From positions 1-64,000 of the IMG/VR virus record IMGVR_UViG_3300042691_042551: DNA of 64,000 nucleotides. One strand, written 5' to 3'. A program made the position numbers and the translations under genes. The stretch comes from a virus. A model generated the notes under the pieces. It was not told the origin of the DNA. It worked only from the letters and a program-made list of their open reading frames with translations, and searched no databases. This document shows, piece after piece, positions 36,101 to 43,510 of the stretch; the stretch's first letter is position 1, and the number at the start of each line of letters is the position of its first letter.

Positions 36101-39100
36101 GAAGCTGGCTTTAGCGAAAGCGCTATTAGTGATATGCTCAATAATCTAGCTAAGATACATACTAACATGTTGCTAACCGGTAACATGCACGTTTTTGAAA
36201 ACCAGGAAATGTTTGCTAAAGCTGAAGGTTATTTTATGATGATGGCTTCAATAGCAGATTCAAATACTGCTTACGATTCCAAAAACAACAAAATGGTTTT
36301 TGATTTTATGTCAAGGTTGTTTCCAAGAGCCGGCAAAATGTTTCACAAGTTAGTTGGTAAGTTTCAAGAAGGATACAACAGACAAATATTACAAGAGGTA
36401 TTAAGCCAAAAAGTAATGCTTTCTGAAAATCAGAAAAAAGACTTCAGCTATGCAATGTCTAAAATACTGAAGGTTTTGTTTGAAAATAAACAATACTTTT
36501 CCGGTAACTTATTTTTGAATAACCTTGAAATTCAAACATTTGAGGACAAAAACATACTACCAATACGAGTAGAATCAGACGGTTCTGCAGTATACATTGA
36601 CAAACATTATGTCCTTGAAGATGGAATATTTAAGCAGGCTAATCTTGTTCCAATAAACAAGTTGACAGATGCTATCATTTTTAATGATGTGCTTAAAACA
36701 GATCCACTAAGAGCGTTTTTAGACGTTATACTTGGCAATCAGATATTGTCCGAAAACATAATGTTTGATGAAACAAGAAAGCGTTTTGTCAATAAAAAAA
36801 CAGGGTATATTTACGGAAGTGAGAAAAACACACAAGCATCTGATGTAAAAGATTCTGAACGCATATTTACTGCTGGTACCACATCTGTACCCGAATACAG
36901 AGAGGCTTTAATATCGTTGGCCAGTGATATTTTTGGAACCATCAGGCAATCTAGCTTAGAAGGTATTGAGAACGAAAGCACAGAAACCATGTGGAATTGG
37001 GCAGCAATGATGTATTTTGACAAAAACGAAAACCAAAGGTTATCTCCAAGATACAATACGCCTCAAAACGAAGAAATAACTTTAAGCCAAAATGGACGTG
37101 TGACTTTTAGCCAAGAGCAATTAAAGGATATAGCCAATGGAATATCTACTTTGTTTGATGGATTGAATAACATACGGTACAATGCAAATGGTGAAGCAAT
37201 TGGAACTATTGCAGATGCTATACGGTATGAATTGGAATCAAATCAAATCGATGAAGGGTTTCTTTCGGAAGATATTATATCCAATCCGAACGCCTGGTTA
37301 CTTTATTTTTCAAATAACAATACATACCCTCAGGTAGAAAAATTACTAGGTATTCTCAAAGCTGATAATGAAGAAAATCATGCTAATATTAGGAGTTTGA
37401 TTAACGAAAACTTTCTGGGCTATGACATGATAAGCTTTGCCAAAAACTCAATAAAAACAATACTTAATAATCCTACACTTACTCAATTTTATGATCAAGC
37501 TATGATTTCTCAAATGAAAAGCGATGATCCTAAAGCACAAAGTATTGCCAAAAGACACGAGTTTTTCCATACTAAGTTAGATAACGGACAAATAGTGCTT
37601 TATAAACGAGTTCAAGCCGGGTATACAGAAACAAAGAATTTCTTTGGTCGTTTTCAAAAAGTACCAAACTACAAATACATTGCCATTGGTAGATACAGTT
37701 CTAATGGTGAAGTAGAACGGTCAATGTTTACCAATGGTCGCCTTGAAAGCAGTGTTGATGGCGTATTGCAATTACTAACCCAAGAAGGTGTTCATAATTT
37801 AGATTACGATAGCGCGATTAAGAAAATAAGCGAGATAATATACGGTTCATCTTCTGGAAGTATTGATACTGTTGGTTTTCTAGCTGATATTCAGAAAAAG
37901 TTTGAAACTCTCAAATCGGAAAAATTCAAGAAAATACGCGGTTATAACCACCCCGAGTTTTTTGATATGATGATTTCAGAGTTTGAGCAAGCCGTTGTAA
38001 AAGGAATATACGATAACAAAGGCGATGTGTTTAAAGATACTAAGGCTCAGCTATTGCTTCAAACAATCAGAGCAATAAGAAGTGTAAAACAGGCAAATGA
38101 TAAACTGTTTGTAAACAACAACTTTGTTATTGACAATGCTGAATTTACCGAAATAACCAATGCTCCTATTGACTCTCAAAACACAAGAGAAAAGGCAAGA
38201 CGTGCAACTAATCGAGTATGGCAACGTAATGCCGAATCTCAAACATTATCTGCATTTGACATAGCCAGAAACATTGTAGAAACATTAAAAGGAAACGTTT
38301 CTACCACTAGAAGCAAATCATTGTTTGAGTATTTGGAGGTGAAAAGCAAAGGAAACAAAGGAAGAAGAATTGCACAAAGCACTTCAGCCGGTTCCGGACC
38401 TAAAATGTTTTCTAACGTCAACGATATGATTGACTTGTTTCAGGCTCAGCTTAATGGAAATCCATTATTAGGTAGCGTAGCTAAGTTTTTAAAAGAACAA
38501 GTGGGTGGAATACCGGTATCTGTTGTTGACAATCAAGAATTTGAAGCATTGGAACAAAGCATATTTGGAACAACCGGTACCGCAAGAGCCATTTACATAC
38601 CAAGCCAAAGACAGATTGTATTCAATGGAGATAGAAGTTCATTAGACGCTCCTGAGCTTATTATTCACGAAGCGTTTCACGCATTTACTAATGCAGCTAT
38701 TAATGACCCTAACAATGTTGATTTAAGAAACGACATGGTAGAGTTAAGAAACGTAGTGTTTAACTCAAATTACCGATTAAACACTACTAACCCAATGGCC
38801 GTGCAAACCCTTAATGACATATTTGCCGATCCAAACCTTGATGAATTTGGTCAAATGGAAGAAATTATATCAGAAATGTTTTCTGATAAAACTGGCCAGA
38901 TGCAAGCTTTATTGAACAACATTAGGGTTGGTCAGGGTACTCTTGAACAATATAAAGGTGAAAACAAAACTTTATTTGGTAAAATACTCGATACGATATC
39001 AAAATATCTTGCAAAAATGGGAATTGGTAAAAACACCGATTCAGTACGTCAAGTCCTTGAAAACATATTGACAACGTACGAAGATATAATGACATATGAA

Positions 39101-42100
39101 AAAGCAATGCCTCAGCATGTTACATCAAATATATACGAGTACAACGGGAGGACATTTGTAAATAGCAATCAACTTGTTAACGATAACTACGGTGTTAACC
39201 AAAACACAATGGAAACCATTGCTAACGATATGGGTATTAGCATAGGCAGAATCATCAAAATGGCTGAAGATTTAGATACTGCATCCGATTTTTTGCATCA
39301 GTTTGTAATGGATAATGTTCTTGGAAGAAACTCAAACCACAATAGAACTGAAGCAAAAAGAATGATGGCCGGCTTTAATTCAAATGTTGTAAACAACATA
39401 CCAGATGATATTATGCGTCTGTTTGATTCAAAAATGAACGGTTGGACTATTGATGAAGATTTATCTCAAGGATCTTACTTCTCAACCGGCATGATGGTTT
39501 CTGGAAACAACAACATTGTTTCTTTCAATAATCAAGGGGATGTAAAAGTAACCAGTATTGGGGCTTCATTTAAAGAAAGCGATTATTCAGTTTATGATAC
39601 TCAAAGTCCTATTTTAAACGCAAAAGCTGCTCATAAACAAAAACTTATGATGAAGGCTGCAATACAAGGTGTGTTTTTAGAAGGTCAGGGCTATCCGGTA
39701 AAAAAACTTGAAATTATTGTTGCTGAAGCCAATGGTGTAGTTGGTGGGGCCGAAGCTATTGAAATGACAATGGATGAAGCAAGAAGTATTGTAAGAGCTT
39801 ATGTTATTGACAAGGTTGCAGATCGCATGGGCGCTTTTGAAGCAATGCCAATAAGTAATGAGGACTTTATGAAAAATCCTCAGAACATATATGGCAATTA
39901 TTACATTGATAAAGCCTTATCTGCATTACGCGATATTACCGATGAAGATAGAGAAGCACTTCGCCAGGGTTTTAAAAAGAATACAATGGTTAGTCTTGGC
40001 AATGTGGACCTAGAAGCTCAGGTATCGCTTTATGAGCAATCGTATAATAACGTAAAAGCATTGCTAAAAAGCGGAAGTATTGAAAACATGACTGAAAAGG
40101 ACATGATTGAATTGCTGGGTGACATTAAGCATTTAGAAAGAATGAGTGATGATGCTGATGTTTCCGGGATAAAATCAATCTTAAATGGCATTACCGATGT
40201 AATACTGATGCAGCGAGAGGGAAATACCTTAAAAGAGTCAATAGCTATATCAAAAGCATCTAATGTTACAGACATCGCTCAGTGGATTCCTTCCATTACC
40301 AATTCACTTCAAACCTTAAACCTTGGAGTTAACACGTCCGAAATAACAGATACCATTGCTCACTCAATCGAAGAAAATCAGAATGAAGCACAAGATTTTC
40401 AAACCAAATTGAGAAAAGCAGCCATAGAAGCTGTTAAGTCAAGAAATGTTCGTTTTGCTAAAGCAAGAGCGACCTTGAACAAATACTATTTGAGCGATAA
40501 TCCATTAGAGAAAGCTTTTCAAAGATTAACGGTGCCTTATTATGGTTCGGTTCAAACTACACGGCTTAAATCTCTTAGCGAAGCTTCAGTTGACTTAGCA
40601 AATGGAAACATTACTCAGGCAGAATATGAGTTATTGCAGTTAGTAAATGGTTTTTATCAAAAAAACGCAAGATACATATACAATAACAAGGGTGTCAACC
40701 ATGGTGGTTTATCATCTGAAGGTGCAGCTATATTTGAAACTCCGGCAAACGATAGACAATTCTTCTTACCATACTACCCAAGCAAAGTATTTGAACGGTA
40801 TAAAAACAAACCAAAAGCATTTGCTGCATTGGCTTCTTACTGGCATAATTTCAGAAATAACAGTTCTGAATTACAGAATGTTAAGTTAGATTCATACGAG
40901 TTTCGGGATGCAAACGGTTCTTTAGTTCGCGTATTTAAAAACAGTACAGTACGTGAGATAATGAAAGAAATGGAGGATTTGGAAAGAAAAGAAGGTGAAT
41001 TAAGAAGGATTGCTTTCCAACGAAACCCAAATGCAGTATTGCCACAGGCCAAGTATTCAACAGAAAAAGCAATTAAAAACCTATACGATGCTGCTATTAA
41101 AGCGGATAAAGGTAAAAATGCACAAAACCAAAGCAAACAGCAACAACACACAATGACGTTGCCGGGCATGGTTCGAACTAAAGAAAACGTAGCTAATGGA
41201 AACATGTTTTCAAATCTGATGAATTATTCCGGTGAGGTTTATAAAGCAAAAGCACTAGTTGAATCAAGGGGTGCGTATTCAATATTGGACATACTTGCAG
41301 CAAACTTAAACCTGAATGAAATCCGAAACTATATTGATTGGGATGAACGCGTTAGATTGCTAAAACAGAAATACAAAGAAGATAAACACGAGTTTATACA
41401 TCAAGTAGCTCGTTTTGCTTCTTCAATGGCCAGATATGCACAACTTGCATTTAAGATACCAAATGCTATGTTTGACTTTGCAGCAACATCATTAAGTGCT
41501 GCTACGGCAATGGACGGCATTACAAAAGAAGATAAACTTGCTTGGGCCAAATACATTGGGAACGCATCATTTGTAAATTATCCATTCGCTGTAATGAAGC
41601 TTGTCTATAATTTTCATGAAATACGCGATATAGCATTGGCTTTTGGGTTGTTTAATCATAGAGATTACTCTACAAGAAAAAAATCACCATTAGGGCTTGT
41701 AAAAGGGGCTATGTTATTAAACTACTGGCTATCTGGCAATATACCCAGGTTGGTATTTTTGGCCGATCAATTAACACTAAAAGATCTCAAGAACATACAA
41801 AATATCACTCAAACCAATAAAACTGGCGAATGGCTAAGTTTTCTTACCGGGCAACGTGAAAAACGCGATATACTGAAAGGTTTAGATAAACAAACCCTTA
41901 CAAATGTAAGGCGTGCATTAGATCGGACTGAAAATGAATTAGGTAAATTTAGAAATTCAACGGAACGTATTTATTTGTCAAATGGCACTATTTCAGCATT
42001 TATGCAGTACAAGTCGTGGGCACCAGATTTAATATGGGCGCGTTTTGGTGGAGAGTATAAAACAAACGGTGTAACTTACATGGGTAGATACAGAGCTTTG

Positions 42101-42631
42101 GCCAAAATGATAAATGGTACTATGCCTGATAATATGTCACAACAAGAGAAGAACAAATACATAATACAGGCTACAAATGGTATTGCCATGACCTCATTGA
42201 TGGTTTACATACTTGCACAACCGGTAGATTCTGGGGATGATGATGAAGAAAAATACAGGAATTTATTTGAGAAAATTATGGTTCAGTATCTATTTTTAAG
42301 CCCAAAGAGTATTATACAAGCAGCTTCCCGTTCATTGCCGGCAATCGGTTGGATGGCCGATGTTTATTACAATGGATGGAAAATACTCTCACAAAAAGAA
42401 GAATTATACCAAAAAAACTCAGGTAGAAACTCCAAAACCCAATATAAGAAAGGAGATAGCAAAAACGTAAGAGCTTTTGTCAAAACATTACCAGGAAACG
42501 CGTTGTATGTAGATAAACTAAGTAATGAAATAAACGCTATGAGGAGACAATCAAGTAGCGGATCTGGCTTTGGTGATTTTGGAGGCGACTTCGGTGGAGA
42601 TTTTGGAGGCGATTTTGGAGGTGGATTTTAA
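27173..42631 (+). CDS. Giant virion protein with RNA-polymerase and metallopeptidase motifs (5152 aa)
   Basis: One uninterrupted frame, about a quarter of the window. Residues 2452-2456 are DNDGD inside 'YALSNSDNDGDRLFIFP', matching the Mg-binding DxDGD loop of two-barrel RNA polymerases; about 350 residues earlier, 'NDGVMFLSEGAG' (2099) and 'SHKGMQIVLTKK' (2142-2153) look like the lysine-bearing partner barrel, and 'GGIGTAAS' (2583) follows, as in crAss-like virion polymerases. Residues 3832-3836 are HEAFH, a zincin metallopeptidase motif, with 'EEIISEM' downstream as possible third ligand. Hydrophobic stretches lie near residues 420-490 and in the last 700 residues; the C-terminus is a repeated GDFG tail. 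Expected role: carried in the particle, ejected, and used to transcribe early genes. Domain edges are inferred. Confidence 0.8.
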   Translation: METGDPKKQKAQQVKQEVIENSPELQDALHGLNTAQKRKDDVLANKIDQVWKPIERSDKEIAEAYKRAPEPISPDEQEVELRNKESIAFLLKAKYGYKNDAVILSLAEKAMRYPEFKNKIISHKSLVQLQAEEDAAKYELNESMKKAQSGFNASLAASGETTEDFRLQDEQIVTARQKYDKAKSIKSAYEDAIRRDPAFVEKQKFDLMRSLIDVDMKYRQSIANNAIRKIGGPDKAIEVTEANSQYNYLLQEQQKAESLLQDPNYPAEKKPKLEKYLNEQLPILIKQKEDQLRKFGNVSEEVKKLEDASKTAIESYQTIKEVLNESPETLKSNKEIALRLMDRAKTIVTTGGVQELVIPDLGKSFGLSFAGTIVDMGEFFTGKTSVGDFIKREIGINEQITEKEWGGGKWMVNIASAAGATAPYLILGGIGGGARAATAKMLTARFATNIGGKIAKAGVNYLTNTLLSPATYGSLAGVYTNSFDQEFSNLILAGKSPEESYNIASKKATADAVVNVISEGIFDEASVIFKGSGVNQWIAKTGFGQFLQESNVLDAMSKGKYGMAQELGKRVFNSWASETLEEVVAMGGESYNKHMVNILAQQEIYKDILPTMHEVGVMLGSVLLTTGAMTMANRGKSIDIELAEMSKSGYDKAVRGFKTLVDTGVYSEEEVKPYMDKLQRYSNLSMAMARNALPEDIVKYDNLLNQQEELKKNMSNPSISLGEKNRLQFEINSIEAQKNELFQQAVVNSVEKEISDKIEAKNKSFIENNKKQVEKIKAESNQKGATKEEQAALNYLESTTNNVSEEAKKNGLLSSSITNVNSSIAQTEEQLQKEENLLKQLKQEKNERGVAAQEEKVAEVKNQLDNLNQVAVGLKSLQSAQEAKVGDGLAARGKSTTTGTVKPSSEVEKTIQEKNQAKPITKAEEATKMPEFQELLASYKTEGLTKEQVRQRLIDQFGDNMSGKEFSKLEQSLNNYDVAPAQTAKENAPQQPQGKQFAASPAATKTSNFYSKTNGNTIKVETQEDGTKQVVEIDQKTKKEVKRTSVPEAQSKKSDFEIASEITGQKLDKQFTGKTKKTAKKSDSEYVAEAKKTLGENVQESDIAEYVRKKIASGELDMKTAKRVSTALKNAFLDKKGKARQARGRKNQEEEAKAEEQRKKEVNDLIEQAESARETIRQANQLQEVFQEATQESVVQSDTHEAAVEAETAKTKANGIGSLSKKEIMLMNIKNITGKVFSGVMGFHKQAMVDGKFVEESYKRVQEMIYEQFKSLMMNKFDLDLTTYERNEEGYLLFDENDENVEALTEMNRVLSVFDPNVAEILLESIDDTAKVFGEKGANFHALIKHAISELGKSYGFPNYAAIEESVEDAEVLEHTAEILESGESILQEVIDKEMNSKAVKSAEAIAKLAHAVFLQKAKNANVNVSINPDYSLSFLMPLFKGVNGQSRTITDVLNYIQARLASENHPINDTQGRLLMESIGQVLYDLQNKMYEQTDGINELKQNPMTMTFIERSLSSIFNSQISDVYATYLSAKGKVSVYVANRDKIKKDVISQIRSEVRNFVQSIYAVSDLEGGQRRSRFIQAIAKVRMNIDNPESVLFAGDEVLLAMGNEYPYIKDILTRKLDAIRNTTVKSPTQVEEVGRYILMLSSPQAANLESNPMIEQMAFEQIANSEKIFGKISQSQYWSNRLSQNQSAVKRPNRMSSSISEAKAEALNNKKKPTEDAQKNDMDDSVNVVTNSKNRNFGSEGSDRKARLSKNPLVAIKSIAKNLSVTMLGEFSIEKGKTIALKAEKMSREMVHLAKIAMFYQTKNFGKYGYGVIDQVSDSPRIHMINGARIQLNGENKFVFAGDVKYPGSLIEDGSLLLDAVQTAVMKAKEMFPGITIKQMEQHIPSFYKIDGTGKVTYNPTALENEAFKSFNDYIKAKSKMYYDPKAGDSIAKTERAYKAILEATKELYYANDYKTGKENFEKKIAFIKNNRDMEVTKGMSDFAKNLIDNDQIVEWSKKKKGNFKNFFKEFVANEEFNRFYANQYVRGDLESYMNLDPDNVFVRSKMITAPGIGVNVDLPMRYMILDKNLYNGSDKIMLDVNGNQVPWVPNDGVMFLSEGAGNVITAGVGPHHGYRGTFKYAMHSVNDQNVATSHKGMQIVLTKKLAESNPALMSIYNMMKENNLDAVLDHSAEKIGAEKRTKAGWNESGVTLEEAPIVHTANFGDIYVQLSVSENQKGMWSKDSDQKNRQTPLYAGSSEQGIEYVNKIQNFIANRIKSGVFNSAQRSARFNKLMNNYRFSTEENKQEAKDELISYLKRKSKREPLSVREKYNQIISRIETGYVFEYDDGLLYQVHASTFREGMSNRMESFYMALTSPLLGKEQPKYRLEDRPGFSEVVLPAKMKELLSDYADNDGNYWVTGVKIPYNNSATQLRAKVIFDESLDDNGSNVIPPAEFYALSNSDNDGDRLFIFPMHPNPENIVSPLKEFGINIDENTTFDSLLSEYTTKSQEDDWNGPSFDYVSMLYEDYLAAKELEYNGKLFNDVAFAQQMAVQSNDVNVFLSVVESEGYKTKTKNTSSNEGQLQRVTEKNFSAGGIGTAASYIRSISQFIQLGMDYGLRVAMRSSRSKPYLFNFNNEVFDPAVMETVPTLNQKPINIRDIESQAVQKAIANNPDYANLTPDLQENLVSNERNKLLQELESLVEEESMLNTQNATSQILQVYVDAVKKGYLNKVGLNNQNMQVFIHLATRLGLNEKVPGQGIRMALRLVNQPIVKKYFELTEYNPMIQDQYSQRDYELIDKLKKNLAELVPNDMQNNINTLDVNLNALKNEYNGKHIQDTEYNTENQLIGDYALAQIEAIKALESLLDIQAAVSPYSLNSKKFSEVPTTIEEARTFIHEMEKYQALATDEEVKATLKKIENAQRTGKNANLVISEMLQNNGRYSSPMVFNVRNDADNYQRLVNSYEFLKQLNDKSGPLYEKEKGKYIEAGFSESAISDMLNNLAKIHTNMLLTGNMHVFENQEMFAKAEGYFMMMASIADSNTAYDSKNNKMVFDFMSRLFPRAGKMFHKLVGKFQEGYNRQILQEVLSQKVMLSENQKKDFSYAMSKILKVLFENKQYFSGNLFLNNLEIQTFEDKNILPIRVESDGSAVYIDKHYVLEDGIFKQANLVPINKLTDAIIFNDVLKTDPLRAFLDVILGNQILSENIMFDETRKRFVNKKTGYIYGSEKNTQASDVKDSERIFTAGTTSVPEYREALISLASDIFGTIRQSSLEGIENESTETMWNWAAMMYFDKNENQRLSPRYNTPQNEEITLSQNGRVTFSQEQLKDIANGISTLFDGLNNIRYNANGEAIGTIADAIRYELESNQIDEGFLSEDIISNPNAWLLYFSNNNTYPQVEKLLGILKADNEENHANIRSLINENFLGYDMISFAKNSIKTILNNPTLTQFYDQAMISQMKSDDPKAQSIAKRHEFFHTKLDNGQIVLYKRVQAGYTETKNFFGRFQKVPNYKYIAIGRYSSNGEVERSMFTNGRLESSVDGVLQLLTQEGVHNLDYDSAIKKISEIIYGSSSGSIDTVGFLADIQKKFETLKSEKFKKIRGYNHPEFFDMMISEFEQAVVKGIYDNKGDVFKDTKAQLLLQTIRAIRSVKQANDKLFVNNNFVIDNAEFTEITNAPIDSQNTREKARRATNRVWQRNAESQTLSAFDIARNIVETLKGNVSTTRSKSLFEYLEVKSKGNKGRRIAQSTSAGSGPKMFSNVNDMIDLFQAQLNGNPLLGSVAKFLKEQVGGIPVSVVDNQEFEALEQSIFGTTGTARAIYIPSQRQIVFNGDRSSLDAPELIIHEAFHAFTNAAINDPNNVDLRNDMVELRNVVFNSNYRLNTTNPMAVQTLNDIFADPNLDEFGQMEEIISEMFSDKTGQMQALLNNIRVGQGTLEQYKGENKTLFGKILDTISKYLAKMGIGKNTDSVRQVLENILTTYEDIMTYEKAMPQHVTSNIYEYNGRTFVNSNQLVNDNYGVNQNTMETIANDMGISIGRIIKMAEDLDTASDFLHQFVMDNVLGRNSNHNRTEAKRMMAGFNSNVVNNIPDDIMRLFDSKMNGWTIDEDLSQGSYFSTGMMVSGNNNIVSFNNQGDVKVTSIGASFKESDYSVYDTQSPILNAKAAHKQKLMMKAAIQGVFLEGQGYPVKKLEIIVAEANGVVGGAEAIEMTMDEARSIVRAYVIDKVADRMGAFEAMPISNEDFMKNPQNIYGNYYIDKALSALRDITDEDREALRQGFKKNTMVSLGNVDLEAQVSLYEQSYNNVKALLKSGSIENMTEKDMIELLGDIKHLERMSDDADVSGIKSILNGITDVILMQREGNTLKESIAISKASNVTDIAQWIPSITNSLQTLNLGVNTSEITDTIAHSIEENQNEAQDFQTKLRKAAIEAVKSRNVRFAKARATLNKYYLSDNPLEKAFQRLTVPYYGSVQTTRLKSLSEASVDLANGNITQAEYELLQLVNGFYQKNARYIYNNKGVNHGGLSSEGAAIFETPANDRQFFLPYYPSKVFERYKNKPKAFAALASYWHNFRNNSSELQNVKLDSYEFRDANGSLVRVFKNSTVREIMKEMEDLERKEGELRRIAFQRNPNAVLPQAKYSTEKAIKNLYDAAIKADKGKNAQNQSKQQQHTMTLPGMVRTKENVANGNMFSNLMNYSGEVYKAKALVESRGAYSILDILAANLNLNEIRNYIDWDERVRLLKQKYKEDKHEFIHQVARFASSMARYAQLAFKIPNAMFDFAATSLSAATAMDGITKEDKLAWAKYIGNASFVNYPFAVMKLVYNFHEIRDIALAFGLFNHRDYSTRKKSPLGLVKGAMLLNYWLSGNIPRLVFLADQLTLKDLKNIQNITQTNKTGEWLSFLTGQREKRDILKGLDKQTLTNVRRALDRTENELGKFRNSTERIYLSNGTISAFMQYKSWAPDLIWARFGGEYKTNGVTYMGRYRALAKMINGTMPDNMSQQEKNKYIIQATNGIAMTSLMVYILAQPVDSGDDDEEKYRNLFEKIMVQYLFLSPKSIIQAASRSLPAIGWMADVYYNGWKILSQKEELYQKNSGRNSKTQYKKGDSKNVRAFVKTLPGNALYVDKLSNEINAMRRQSSSGSGFGDFGGDFGGDFGGDFGGGF

Positions 42632-42643
42632 ATAAGAAACAAT

Positions 42644-42651
42644 TAATTTTG
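42644..42651 (+). promoter_or_regulatory. Candidate -7 element before the tail genes
   Basis: TAATTTTG fits TAnnTTTG and lies 11 nt before the ATG at 42663, in the only gap after the giant gene. No TTG is placed at a normal distance upstream, so the promoter is weak or needs an activator. Confidence 0.35.
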
Positions 42652-42662
42652 AAAGAAAAAAA

Positions 42663-43256
42663 ATGGCATTAGGAAAATTAGAATTATCAATAGCTCAACC
42701 GACACTTGAAGAAATGCAATTTCGGGATACCACCCCAATAAATGATTTGGAAGGTTGGGCAATTCCACCAGCAACAGTTGGAACGGATATTACTCTTTAT
42801 GATGGCTATAAAATAGAGTTAGAGCATCATGAAGTAGGCCCTTTTGGTCAATTAATCTTTAATGAAGATTTAAAACCAAACATTTTTGATCAGCCTAAGT
42901 CAATACTAATTGAAGATTGGCCGGATCCAGATGTATCTTCATTGGAAAAATATCCTGATGGCATTTACATTTTAAAGTACAACCCAAGAATTGGTGGCGT
43001 TGATGCATTACCTCAACCGTTTCAAACAATATTGCTGGCTTGCCCGGCATGTATGATAGAATACGGAAAACTCCTGATTAAGTACAAAAAGCTTGAATAT
43101 GGTTCTCAAAAAGAAAGACTAATGAACATCCTCAATAAGTTTCGAGTAGCTTTTGATGTGTGTCAAAATGAGGTGCTTTTAGACCAATATACCAGTTCAT
43201 GTGAAAGTTATAAAACGCTAGTTAACATACTTGCAGAAGCAAAAGGAGAATACTAA
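42663..43256 (+). CDS. Hypothetical tail-associated protein (197 aa)
   Basis: ATG at 42663. The first 120 residues are beta-rich and acidic (FRDTTPINDLEGWAIPPATVGTDITLYDG, then ILIEDWPDPDVSSLEKYPDGIYILKYN); the last 70 are helical with two Cys (LLACPACMIEYGKLLIKYKKLEYG). Beginning with an Ig-like part and ending with helices, it may link the tail to the fibres. It overlaps the next start by one base. Confidence 0.55.
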   Translation: MALGKLELSIAQPTLEEMQFRDTTPINDLEGWAIPPATVGTDITLYDGYKIELEHHEVGPFGQLIFNEDLKPNIFDQPKSILIEDWPDPDVSSLEKYPDGIYILKYNPRIGGVDALPQPFQTILLACPACMIEYGKLLIKYKKLEYGSQKERLMNILNKFRVAFDVCQNEVLLDQYTSSCESYKTLVNILAEAKGEY

Positions 43257-43510
43257 TGGCCTATTTAAGAACAGAAGCACAAAAAACATCAGCCTGGCAA
43301 TCAATAATGCTGGGCTTTTCTGGTTTATACAATACCATTAAGTCGGCTAATGAAATGCAGGCAAACCATGATAACTATGAGGAGCACCTTATACTTATTA
43401 GCCACCTTATGTTTTTTAGGGAGCGAGGGCTTGCATACTTTACTGAAGAACAAGAAAATGAAATGTTGGACTATTTTTTAGACGTAGCAATTTATGGGGC
43501 AAATAATTAA
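43256..43510 (+). CDS. Hypothetical small protein (84 aa)
   Basis: Starts at the stop codon of the previous gene (TAATGG) and overlaps the next by 17 nt, so the three are translated together. All helical (AWQSIMLGFSGLYNTIKSANEMQANHDNYEEHLILISHLMFF). No family is recognised; the tight overlaps suggest it works with the collar protein that follows. Confidence 0.55.
   Translation: MAYLRTEAQKTSAWQSIMLGFSGLYNTIKSANEMQANHDNYEEHLILISHLMFFRERGLAYFTEEQENEMLDYFLDVAIYGANN

Noticed and set aside
27173-42631. Many shorter frames on the opposite strand and in other frames of the giant gene
   Set aside because: They lack motifs and start context and follow from the codon use of the real frame.
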